Source of the DNA: RYN-230 sp963711705
Lineage (GTDB): Bacteria; Actinomycetota; Actinomycetes; Streptosporangiales; Streptosporangiaceae
DNA length: 64,000 nt
Reading direction: 5' to 3'
NCBI GenBank assembly: GCA_963711705.1
Contig: CAVQFM010000010.1
Coordinates: 1 to 64,000, forward strand
The translations under genes were made by a program, and so were the position numbers. The notes beneath the pieces were generated by a model. That model had not been told where the DNA came from, ran no database searches, and saw nothing but the letters and a program-made list of their open reading frames with translations. Below are positions 8,060 through 15,947 of this stretch, one piece after another; position 1 is the stretch's first letter; each line of letters starts with the position of its first letter.

Positions 8060-10347
8060 TACGCACCTTTCTCCGCCGCTGCTTCCCGCACCGCGCGCCA
8101 CACTCGCTGGGGTGATGCCGGCATGTCGATGTGCCGGACCCCGAGGTGCGCGAGCGCGTCGATGACCGCGTTCTGCACGGCGGGCGTGGCGCCGATCGTG
8201 CCCGCTTCCCCGATGCCTTTCGCGCCGAGCGGGTTGTAGGACGTGGGCGTCGCCATGTCGGCCAGCTCGAAACTGGGCACCTCGGTCGCGGACAGGAACG
8301 GGTAGTCGGCGAAGGTGGCGGTCAGCGGGTTGCCGTCCGCGTCGTAGATGACCTCTTCCAGGAACGCCTGGGCCGCGCCCTGCGCGATGCCGCCGTGCCG
8401 CTGGCCCTCGGCCAGCAGCGGGTTGATGACTGTGCCCGCGTCGTCCACGGTGATCACCCGGCGCAGCACGACCTTGCCGGTCTCGGTGTCCACGTCGGTC
8501 ACGGCCACGTGCGTGCCGAACGGGAACGTCGGCCCGGGCGCGCTGAAGATGGTGCGCACCAGCAGCCGGCTGGTTTCGGCCAGCCGGGCCAGCGGGACCG
8601 CGGCGTCCGGGTCGCCGGCTACCGCGAACGCGCTGCGCTCCGGATCGAAGACCAGGTCGGCCGGGCTGGCTTCGAGGTGCGCGGCGGCCCGGTCCCGGGC
8701 CAGGTCGATGAGTTCCCGTGCTGCCTGCTGCACGGCCGCACCGCCCTGCTGCAGGCTGCGCGAGCCGCCGGTGCCACCGCCCTCGGGGACCAGGTCGGTG
8801 TCACCCCACTTCACGGTGATCTTGCCGACCGGGATGCCCAGCTCCTCGCTGGCCAGCATGGCCCACACGGTGGCGTGCCCCTGGCCGTGCGGTGAAGTGC
8901 CGGTCAGGATCGTGGCGCTGCCGTCGGCGTGCACCTCGACCGTGGCGTTCTCCTTCGGGCCGCCGGCTTCCGCCCCCGGGCCGGTGATCTCCACGTAGCA
9001 GGCCAGCCCGATGCCGAGCTGCACCGGATCGCCCGCGGCCCGCCGCAGGTCCTGCTCCTGGCGCAGCTCCTGGTAGCCGGCCGCGGCCAGCGCGGCGTCC
9101 AGCGCGGTCACGTAGTCGCCGCTGTCGTACACGGCGCCGAACGCGGTCGTGTGCGGCTCACTGAACTTGGGCAGCAGGTTCTTGCGGCGCACCTCGGCCG
9201 GGTCCACGCCGGTCTCGGCGGCGAACAGGTCCATGGCCCGTTCCACCGCGGCGGTGGCCTCGGGCCGGCCCGCGCCACGGTAGGCGCCGACCGGGGTGGT
9301 GTTGGTCATCACGCTCCGGGCCACCGCTTCGGCCCGCCCGATCGCGTACGGGCCCGGGCACATCATGATGGTGAGCGCGGGCAGGAACGCGCCGAACCGC
9401 GGGTACGCGCCCGCGTCCTGGATGATCTCCAGCCGGTACGCCTCGACGGTGCCATCGCGGCGGCCGCCGATGGTGACCGTCTGGATCTGGGCCCGGCCAT
9501 GGGTCATGCCGATCAGGTTCTCGTTGCGGGTCTCGGTCCACCGGGCCGGGCGGCCAAGCTGGCGGGCCACCCAGCACACGACGGCGTGCTCCGGGTCGGC
9601 GCCGAACTTGGCGCCGAACGCCCCGCCCACATCCGGGGTGATGATCCGCACGCCCGCCTCGTCGAGGCCGAGCATGGTGGCCAGCGCGCTGCGGGTGCCC
9701 TGCGCGCCCTGGTTGGGTATCCAGGCGGTCAGCCGGCCGTCCTCGCCCCATTCGGCCGCGGCGGCCCGGGTCTCCATCGGCGCGGGCGCCACCCGCTGGT
9801 TGAGGATCGTGCGGCAGACCACCACCTCGCACCCGTCGAACAGATCGTCCCGGAGCGCGGCCGGGTCGCCGAACGTCGCGGCCACGTTGCTGCCCGCCTC
9901 GGGGAACAGCACCGCAGCGCCGGGCTCGCCGGCCCGGGCCGGGTCGACCACGGCCGGCAGTGGCTCGTAGTCGGCGTCCACCAGTTCGGCGGCGTCCTCG
10001 CCCTGATAGGCCTCTTCGGTGACCACGACCGCGACCGGCTCGCCGACGAACCGGACCACGTCGCGGGCCAGCAGCGGCTGGCCCATCTGATCGCTGATCA
10101 TCTGCGGCATCGGCGGGGCCAGCAGCGGCAGGTCAGCCAGGTCGGCGCCGGTGTACGCGGCGATCACGCCGGGTGCGGCGCGGGCGGCGGACACGTCGAC
10201 CGACCTGATCCGGGCGTGCGCGATGGGCGAGCGGACGAAGAACACGTGGCACTGGCCCGGCAGCTGCAGGTCCTCGGTGTAGACGCCGCCGGTGGTCAGG
10301 AAGCGCGGATCCTCGGTCCGCAGGACCCGGGTACCCAGAATGCTCAC
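8059..10347 (-). CDS. Form II CoxL-like molybdenum hydroxylase large subunit
   Basis: The 762-residue molybdopterin-binding subunit belongs to the xanthine oxidase family. The active-site loop reads AYRGAGR, the form II signature; true aerobic CO dehydrogenases (form I) have AYRCSFR. CO oxidation is therefore not supported, and an aldehyde or N-heterocycle substrate is more likely. GGAFGAKFG binds the cofactor. The C-terminal GIGEAGTIG contains the catalytic glutamate. GTG 10347 follows GGAAGGGAG. It is the first gene of an L-S-M operon. No maturation genes (coxD/E/F or mocA) are in the window, so maturation must be supplied from elsewhere. Confidence 0.92.
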   Translation of the reverse strand: MSILGTRVLRTEDPRFLTTGGVYTEDLQLPGQCHVFFVRSPIAHARIRSVDVSAARAAPGVIAAYTGADLADLPLLAPPMPQMISDQMGQPLLARDVVRFVGEPVAVVVTEEAYQGEDAAELVDADYEPLPAVVDPARAGEPGAAVLFPEAGSNVAATFGDPAALRDDLFDGCEVVVCRTILNQRVAPAPMETRAAAAEWGEDGRLTAWIPNQGAQGTRSALATMLGLDEAGVRIITPDVGGAFGAKFGADPEHAVVCWVARQLGRPARWTETRNENLIGMTHGRAQIQTVTIGGRRDGTVEAYRLEIIQDAGAYPRFGAFLPALTIMMCPGPYAIGRAEAVARSVMTNTTPVGAYRGAGRPEATAAVERAMDLFAAETGVDPAEVRRKNLLPKFSEPHTTAFGAVYDSGDYVTALDAALAAAGYQELRQEQDLRRAAGDPVQLGIGLACYVEITGPGAEAGGPKENATVEVHADGSATILTGTSPHGQGHATVWAMLASEELGIPVGKITVKWGDTDLVPEGGGTGGSRSLQQGGAAVQQAARELIDLARDRAAAHLEASPADLVFDPERSAFAVAGDPDAAVPLARLAETSRLLVRTIFSAPGPTFPFGTHVAVTDVDTETGKVVLRRVITVDDAGTVINPLLAEGQRHGGIAQGAAQAFLEEVIYDADGNPLTATFADYPFLSATEVPSFELADMATPTSYNPLGAKGIGEAGTIGATPAVQNAVIDALAHLGVRHIDMPASPQRVWRAVREAAAEKGA

Positions 10348-10512
10348 AGATCAGCTCCCTTCCGGCCGGCCTGCCGGGGACGACTGCCTGCCGGGACGAT
10401 TGCCTGCCCACGCTGGCTGGCAGTCGCGCCTCGCCAGGCTAAGGCATGCGAACCGGGGTGGGGTCCCCGGATGGGGCGATTTTCTTCTGGCTGGTGTCTC
10501 TACGATGGGACT

Positions 10513-11550
10513 GTGTGCACGGATAACAGCCCGGCCAGCGCAGCTGGCGCAGTGCTGTACGACGTCGAGCCCGCCATCCAGATCGACCTGGAACCGGTCA
10601 ACTCGGTCGTGGTCACCACGCTGATCGACAACCTCACCGACGTTTTCATGCCGGATCAGGGCCCGGCCCGGCGGGTCAGCCCGGGGACCGGCCCGTGGCG
10701 CGCGTCCACCATGATGGACGGCGGGCAGGTACCCGACGCGCTGATCGCCGAGCACGGGTTCTCGGCCCTGGTCACGGTGACCAAAGCCGGCCAGCAGCAC
10801 CGGATCCTGTTCGACACGGGCACCAGCCCGGACGGCATGGTGGAGAACATGCGCCGGCTGGACATCGACCCGTCCTCCATCGAGGCCATCGTGTGCAGCC
10901 ATGGCCACTTCGACCACACGACCGGGCTCGACGGGCTGATCCGCACGCTCGGCCGGGCGAATCTGCCGGTGCTGATCCACCCGCACTTCTGGCGCCGGCG
11001 CCGTCTGGTGCTGCCCGGCCGTGAGCCGATAGAGATCCCGGCGACCAGCCGTCAGGCGCTGACCGGGGCAGGCTTCGAGATCATCGAGGAACGGCAGCCC
11101 AGCTTCCTGTTCGGCCGGTCGGTGCTGATCACCGGGGAGGTCGCCCGCACCACCGGTTACGAGCCGGGCTTCCCGCCCCAGCAGGCCTGGCTGGACGGCA
11201 ACTGGCAGCCCGACCCGCTGGTGCTCGACGAGCAGGCGCTGATCGTGAACGTCGCCGGCCGTGGCCTGGTGGTGATCACCGGGTGCGGTCACGCGGGCGT
11301 AGTCAACATCGCCCGGTACGCCCACCGGCTCACCGGTGAGCAGCCGCTGTACGCGCTGATGGGTGGCTTCCACCTGAACGGCCCGCTGTTCGAGCCGCTG
11401 ATTCCCCGGGTCCTGGACGACCTGGCCGCGATGAACCCGGGCGCGCTGGTGCCCGCGCACTGCACCGGCTGGCGGGCTCAGCACGCGATGTCGGCCCGGT
11501 TCCCGGACGCGTTCATCCCGAACGCGGTCGGCAGCAGCTTCCACCTGTGA
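10513..11550 (+). CDS. Metallo-beta-lactamase-fold hydrolase (COG1237-like)
   Basis: This protein of about 345 residues has the dinuclear metal motif SHGHFDH. Further family signatures are GCGHAGVVN and GGFHL and a C-terminal PAHCTGW. These match the MBL subgroup that includes dihydropterin-type phosphate synthases of archaea and many uncharacterised bacterial hydrolases. GTG 10513 is used because homology begins shortly after it; its ribosome site is weak. The gene is divergent from the coxL operon with 165 bases between, so shared regulation is possible but unproven. The substrate is not predictable. Confidence 0.8.
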   Translation: MCTDNSPASAAGAVLYDVEPAIQIDLEPVNSVVVTTLIDNLTDVFMPDQGPARRVSPGTGPWRASTMMDGGQVPDALIAEHGFSALVTVTKAGQQHRILFDTGTSPDGMVENMRRLDIDPSSIEAIVCSHGHFDHTTGLDGLIRTLGRANLPVLIHPHFWRRRRLVLPGREPIEIPATSRQALTGAGFEIIEERQPSFLFGRSVLITGEVARTTGYEPGFPPQQAWLDGNWQPDPLVLDEQALIVNVAGRGLVVITGCGHAGVVNIARYAHRLTGEQPLYALMGGFHLNGPLFEPLIPRVLDDLAAMNPGALVPAHCTGWRAQHAMSARFPDAFIPNAVGSSFHL

Positions 11551-11598
11551 GCCTGGCCGGAACCACTTTCCACCCGGCGAGCAGGGCCGGTCCGGTGA

Positions 11599-12444
11599 TC
11601 ACACGCTGATCAGCACGATGCCCGCCGCGATGATCACGGCCGCCGCCACCCGGCGCGGGCCGAACTGTTCCTTGAGGAACAGCATCCCGATCAGCGCCGC
11701 GAAAACCACGCTGACTTCCCGGATCGCGGCGACCTCGGCCAGCGGGGCCTGCGACTGCGCCCACAGCACGATCCCGTAGGCGAGCAGGGACAGCGCCCCG
11801 GCCAGCAGGCCCCGGCTGACCAGCGTCCGGTCCCGCCACTGGTGCAGCGGCCGCCGCAGCAGCGCGATCACCGGGAAGACCGGCGCCTGCAGCAGGAACA
11901 TCAGCCCGGCGTAGGCGTACGGGTCGTGCGCCGCGCGGACGCCCAGGCCATCTACCAGCGTGTAACTGGCGATGGTGAGCCCGGTGACCACCGCGACGCC
12001 GATGGCAGGCCCGTCGGACCGGGCCAGGCGGCCCGCCGACAGCGCCAGGCTCATCAGCCCGAGAGCCAGGATCACCACCCCGGCCAGCGGGATCAGGCCC
12101 AGCCGCTCGCCCGCGAACAGGGCCGCGCCCACCGCCACCAGCAGCGGCGAGGTTCCCCGGGCGATCGGGTAGACCTGGTTGAACGCGCCGAGCCGGTAGG
12201 AGTTGAGCAGCGCGGCTTCGTAGCCGACGTGGATCACCGCCGAGGCGACCGCGAACCAGATAGCGGCCCGGCCAGGCAGCCCGGTGACCGCCACGATCAG
12301 GCCGGCGCCCACCGTCTCGAACACCCCCATCACGGCGAAGCCCATGACCCGGTCGCTGATGTGCTTGGCGATCGCGTTCCACGCCGCGTGCAGCGCGCCT
12401 GCCGCGATGACGAGGATGACAACTGGAACGGTAAGGGTGGCCAC
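11599..12444 (-). CDS. EamA/DMT-family transporter
   Basis: The 281-residue protein has ten predicted membrane helices in two EamA repeats. The first repeat begins VVILVIAAGALHAAWNAIAKH and the second near IGVAVVTGLTIASYTLVDG. The ASEIREVSVVF-like stretch AAIREVSVVFAALIGMLFLKE is typical of the second repeat. Members export amino acids, metabolites or drugs; the substrate here is unknown. GTG 12444 is supported by AGAAGGAG. A short hairpin lies 40 bases upstream in the leader. Confidence 0.85.
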   Translation of the reverse strand: MATLTVPVVILVIAAGALHAAWNAIAKHISDRVMGFAVMGVFETVGAGLIVAVTGLPGRAAIWFAVASAVIHVGYEAALLNSYRLGAFNQVYPIARGTSPLLVAVGAALFAGERLGLIPLAGVVILALGLMSLALSAGRLARSDGPAIGVAVVTGLTIASYTLVDGLGVRAAHDPYAYAGLMFLLQAPVFPVIALLRRPLHQWRDRTLVSRGLLAGALSLLAYGIVLWAQSQAPLAEVAAIREVSVVFAALIGMLFLKEQFGPRRVAAAVIIAAGIVLISV

Positions 12445-12484
12445 CGACGGCTCCTTCTGCCTGTCCCGGGTATCCGGGCATGCC

Positions 12485-12509
12485 GATAAGAGCCCTCGGG
12501 GCTTTTATC
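12485..12509. other. Leader hairpin upstream of the EamA gene
   Basis: GATAAGAGCCC pairs with GGGCTTTTATC (ten Watson-Crick pairs plus one G-T) around a three-base loop. It lies about 40 bases upstream of the transporter start. It lacks a T tract on either strand in a suitable place, so it is either an mRNA leader structure or a weak terminator from the other side. Confidence 0.3.
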
Positions 12510-12715
12510 CCGTCAGGTGTGGAGGCGGCCGCAGGCCGCCCCTGGCGCCGCTCGGTCCAGGCCGCCGCGCTCCCTTGTTGTGTCCTGCTCAGCCGGCGGG
12601 AACGGCGCGGAACCCTAGGCGCAACCACATGCTGCTCACGACGCTAGCAAGAGATACGCCCGGTTCCGGGAGGTTTGGGCGTTACCTTTTCCTGTCCTTG
12701 ACCAAGCGGATGTCC

Positions 12716-14926
12716 TCAGCCGGCCTGGACCGGCACGGGCAGCTGCCCGGTCAGCGTGGTTCCGTGCCCAGGCGCGGACCGGATCTGGAACGTGCCGCCC
12801 AGCGCGGCCAGCCGGTCGGCCATGCCCTGCAGGCCGGAGCCCTGGCGCGCGGTGGCCGGGTCGAACCCGGCGCCGTCGTCGCTGATCGTGAAGTTCAGGC
12901 GGTGGTCCGGGCAGGCCAGCCGGATCTCGGCCGAGGACGCGTCCGCATACTTGGCGATGTTCTGCAGCGCCTCCAGCGTGCAGAAGTACACGGTGGACTC
13001 GGTGTCCGGCGGGTAGCGCCCGATACCGTCGGCCTCGATCCGCACCGGCAGCGGCGCCTTGCCCACCTGGGCCTGCAGCGCGGCGACCAGGCCCTGCTCG
13101 GCCAGCAGCGGCGGGTAGATGCCGCGGGCCAGGTTCCGCAGGTCGTCCAGGGCGGCCCGGGCCGCCCCCTTGAGCAGCGGCGTGATCTCCCGGATGGCGG
13201 CGGGGTCATCGGCCGCGTCGGCCAGCAGGCCGAGCTGGATGGACAGCGCGATGAGCTGCTGCTGCGCCCCGTCGTGCAGGTTGCGTTCGATCTTCCGCCG
13301 CTCGGCGTCCTGCGCCCCGACCAGCCGGCGCCGGGAGGCCCGCAGTTCGTCGATGGTGGCTTCCAGGTCGGCGGTCAGCGCCGCGTTGCGCAGCACCAGG
13401 CCCGCCTGCGAGGCCAGATGCTGCAGCAGCTTGTCCTCCGCGCTGGTCAGCGCCTCGCTGCGCGGCTTGTACAGGGACAGCGTGCCGAGCAGCTCGTCCC
13501 CGTGCCGGACGGCGACGGCCCGGGACGCCTCCGGGAACGGCGGCAGCCCGCCGCCCGGCCCGAGCGGCACGGCCGCGGGCAGAGTGGCGTCATGCGGCCA
13601 GACTGCGACCGGGCGCAGCTGGGTGCCGACCCTGATCCACGCCTCGGCCCGGTCCGCACCGGTCGCCCCGGCCAGCACCGTCACCATCCGGTCCACCGCC
13701 TCGGCGAAGTCCAGCTGCTCGGCCATGTCCTCGGCGAAGTCGGCCAGCACCTGATAGGGCGTGGCCCGCTCGCCATACACCAGGCGGTTGGCGAACTGCT
13801 GGAACCGGTGCCGCAGCGGCTGGAACAGGACGGCGATGATGATCGCCGCGACGATGGTGAGCACCGGGCCGCCGCGGTGCCCGGCGAACGTCCCGATGCC
13901 GAGCACGACGCCGACGTACACAGCGGTGAAGGCGGCCGAGAGCAAGCCGTAGACCACGGCCCGGCTGATGATCACGTCGATGTCGTACAGCCGGTACTTC
14001 AGGATCCCGACCGTGATGGCAGCCGGGAACCCATACAGCCCGAGGAGGGCGGACGCGGTATACGCGGCACTGGCGACGGGTGGCTGTTTACCGTGGTCGG
14101 CCACGATGGCCACGATCGCCACCAGCTGGACGACGGCAAACACCACGCCGGTCAGTGCGAGCCAGTTGATCTGCCGCCGCAGATCGCCGCTGCCCGCCCG
14201 GTAGCGCAGCACCAATGACACCGCCCCCGCGCCCAGGAACAGCACAGACACCAGCGTTAGCGAGTTGAAGTTGCTAATGGGAATCCCGGAAAGGGCGCGG
14301 CCGACGGCCGGGATGCCGAACGGGTTCGGGTAGGTGAGGGTGTAGCCGCCGGGCGCCGGGAGGGCCACCGGCCTGGGCACCAGGATGAAGGCGACCAGCA
14401 ACACCCCGGTGGCCAGGACGTTGAGCATCGCAACCGGGCGCCAGCGCGGAGAAGGCAGTGCCCCGGTCGGGAAGAGCAGCAGCATGTACGCGAGCGACGC
14501 CACGACCGGGAAAAAGGCCCACTCGGCCACGGCGCCGACTGGCTTGGCCGCGGGCAGCCCGCCGGGATGCGTAAGGATCCCGGCTATCGCATAGCTGGAG
14601 AACAGGCTCAGCATCCCGAGACCGGCTCCCGCGATCAGCAGCAGCCAGCCAATCGGGTTGCGCACGCGTCGGACGATCAGCGCCCCGAGGGTGGCGTAGC
14701 CAACCGCGGAAACGGCGGCGCCCAGGTTGGAGATCGCGTCGTTCGCCTTGAAGTCACCCCAGGCCAGGATGGTCAGGGCGGCACCGGCGACGGCGATCAG
14801 GACCACCCCGGCCCACGAGCCGTCGACGAGGCGCGTGCCTGACCGCCCGGCATGACTGACCCGCTCCGGCCGCTGGGTGCCCACCGTCTGGCCGTCCGCG
14901 CCCGCTGGCGCGGCGGTGACCTTCAT
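12716..14926 (-). CDS. NarL-type sensor histidine kinase, multi-pass
   Basis: This is a 736-residue kinase. The N-terminal half has about nine membrane helices (from residue 35 to 360), including NPIGWLLLIAGAGLG, a hallmark of actinobacterial sensors of this type. A GAF-like region follows (about 400-520). Next come the HisKA_3 dimerisation helix with ERRKIERNLHDGAQQQL (phospho-acceptor His) and a HATPase domain with TLEALQNIAKYA and GAGF. It would phosphorylate a LuxR-type response regulator, but none is adjacent. It is the last gene of a three-gene operon with DUF6220 and SnoaL-like genes, overlapping the former by ATGA. Confidence 0.9.
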   Translation of the reverse strand: MKVTAAPAGADGQTVGTQRPERVSHAGRSGTRLVDGSWAGVVLIAVAGAALTILAWGDFKANDAISNLGAAVSAVGYATLGALIVRRVRNPIGWLLLIAGAGLGMLSLFSSYAIAGILTHPGGLPAAKPVGAVAEWAFFPVVASLAYMLLLFPTGALPSPRWRPVAMLNVLATGVLLVAFILVPRPVALPAPGGYTLTYPNPFGIPAVGRALSGIPISNFNSLTLVSVLFLGAGAVSLVLRYRAGSGDLRRQINWLALTGVVFAVVQLVAIVAIVADHGKQPPVASAAYTASALLGLYGFPAAITVGILKYRLYDIDVIISRAVVYGLLSAAFTAVYVGVVLGIGTFAGHRGGPVLTIVAAIIIAVLFQPLRHRFQQFANRLVYGERATPYQVLADFAEDMAEQLDFAEAVDRMVTVLAGATGADRAEAWIRVGTQLRPVAVWPHDATLPAAVPLGPGGGLPPFPEASRAVAVRHGDELLGTLSLYKPRSEALTSAEDKLLQHLASQAGLVLRNAALTADLEATIDELRASRRRLVGAQDAERRKIERNLHDGAQQQLIALSIQLGLLADAADDPAAIREITPLLKGAARAALDDLRNLARGIYPPLLAEQGLVAALQAQVGKAPLPVRIEADGIGRYPPDTESTVYFCTLEALQNIAKYADASSAEIRLACPDHRLNFTISDDGAGFDPATARQGSGLQGMADRLAALGGTFQIRSAPGHGTTLTGQLPVPVQAG

Positions 14927-15363
14927 GACCGCCAGCGCCGGGCCGACGCGTACAGGAACCCGGCGATGCCCAGGATGAGGAACCCGTCCAGGGCGTGCAG
15001 CCCGCCGTAGACGGCGGTGTTGTCGGCCAGGCCATCCAGCAGGCTCTGCAGCACGCAGGTCTGCACGACCAGCACACCGGCCAGCGACATGGGCAGCACC
15101 CCGGGCCGGGCGATCAGCGCCAGGATCAGGATGACGACGGCCGCGCCCGCCAGCGTGAAGCCCAGGGACCGGTGTGCGTCGAAGGCGCTGCTGCCCCCGG
15201 CCGCGTCGCCGTCGCCGAAGCTGAACACGCCCAGGCCGGCCAGGAAGATCTGCGCCCCGCCCGCCAGCAGGAAAGCCAGCAGCAGCCAGCGGTAGGCAAC
15301 GAGCGCACCGCGGCGGACGCCACTCAGGTCGGACAGGCGGCGGGACTGAACGTTAGATGCCAT
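14923..15363 (-). CDS. DUF6220-type four-helix membrane protein
   Basis: The 146-residue protein has four hydrophobic helices. Characteristic segments are YRWLLLAFLLAGGAQIFLAGLGVF, DAHRSLGFTLAGAAV and GLHALDGFLILGIAGFLY; the conserved His residues in helices 2 and 4 fit the DUF6220 family. The biochemical role is unknown. Its stop overlaps the histidine kinase start by four bases, implying co-translation, so it may be an accessory membrane component of the sensor. The assignment comes from pattern recognition of the family, not a search. Confidence 0.65.
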   Translation of the reverse strand: MASNVQSRRLSDLSGVRRGALVAYRWLLLAFLLAGGAQIFLAGLGVFSFGDGDAAGGSSAFDAHRSLGFTLAGAAVVILILALIARPGVLPMSLAGVLVVQTCVLQSLLDGLADNTAVYGGLHALDGFLILGIAGFLYASARRWRS

Positions 15364-15389
15364 TGGATTCCCCCTGTGGAGTGGGCTGG

Positions 15390-15824
15390 TTAGCTGGCGG
15401 CCGGTGACCCGGCCGGCGCAATGAGCTGGCGCAGCAGGCTGGGCAGGTCAGCCGAGGACCAGTGCTCGGTGATCCGCCCGTCTGTCCCGGCCCGGCTGAT
15501 CTCGATGAGCTGGAATTCGACCTGGCGGCCGGTCGGCTGGACGCCGGGGAATTCCCCCTGGTGCGTGCCGTAGCAGGTGATGCGCTGCACGACCCGGTCG
15601 TCCTCGGCGATCTCGTCTTCCACAATCGCGTGGAAATCAGGGAAGATACTCAGGGTCAGCGCCACCCAGTCCCGCAGCGCCGCCAGGCCGGGGACGGGCT
15701 GGCCGCCGGGGACGTGGTGCACGCAGTCGGGGGAGATGAGTTCATTGGCGACAGCGAAGTCGCCCTGGTTGAGGATTTCCTCGACAACGCGGCGGGCCCG
15801 GGTCTTCAGCTCGTCAGGGGCCAT
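15390..15824 (-). CDS. SnoaL-like ester cyclase family protein
   Basis: This 144-residue NTF2-fold protein has the usual SnoaL features. They are VEEILNQGDFAVANELISPDCVHH-type N-terminal segments, the FPDFHAIVED strand, and RVVQRITCYGTHQGEFPGVQPTG with the downstream EISRAGTDGRITEHW. Start ATG 15824 follows AGGGAG. Family members cyclise polyketide esters or act as unspecific small-ligand proteins. There are no polyketide genes here, so a secondary-metabolite role is not supported. It appears to be first in the operon with the DUF6220 protein and the kinase. Confidence 0.8.
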   Translation of the reverse strand: MAPDELKTRARRVVEEILNQGDFAVANELISPDCVHHVPGGQPVPGLAALRDWVALTLSIFPDFHAIVEDEIAEDDRVVQRITCYGTHQGEFPGVQPTGRQVEFQLIEISRAGTDGRITEHWSSADLPSLLRQLIAPAGSPAAS

Positions 15825-15947
15825 GGTCTCGCTCCCTGGGCATCTTGTCGGTTGGCCTGATCCCAGGGTCAATGGCCGGCCGGGCGGGCGACAGGACGCG
15901 GACTCCCCGTTCCCTCCCTTTTTCCCGGGCCCCGGCAGGTAGGGCCG

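Noticed and set aside
8059..10347. Aerobic CO dehydrogenase
   Set aside because: The active-site loop is AYRGAGR (form II) and lacks the cysteine of AYRCSFR, so CO oxidation is not supported.
8929..10510. Very long plus-strand reading frame opposite coxL
   Set aside because: It is the antisense shadow of coxL produced by GC-rich third positions; only the part from 10513 has protein homology (MBL fold).
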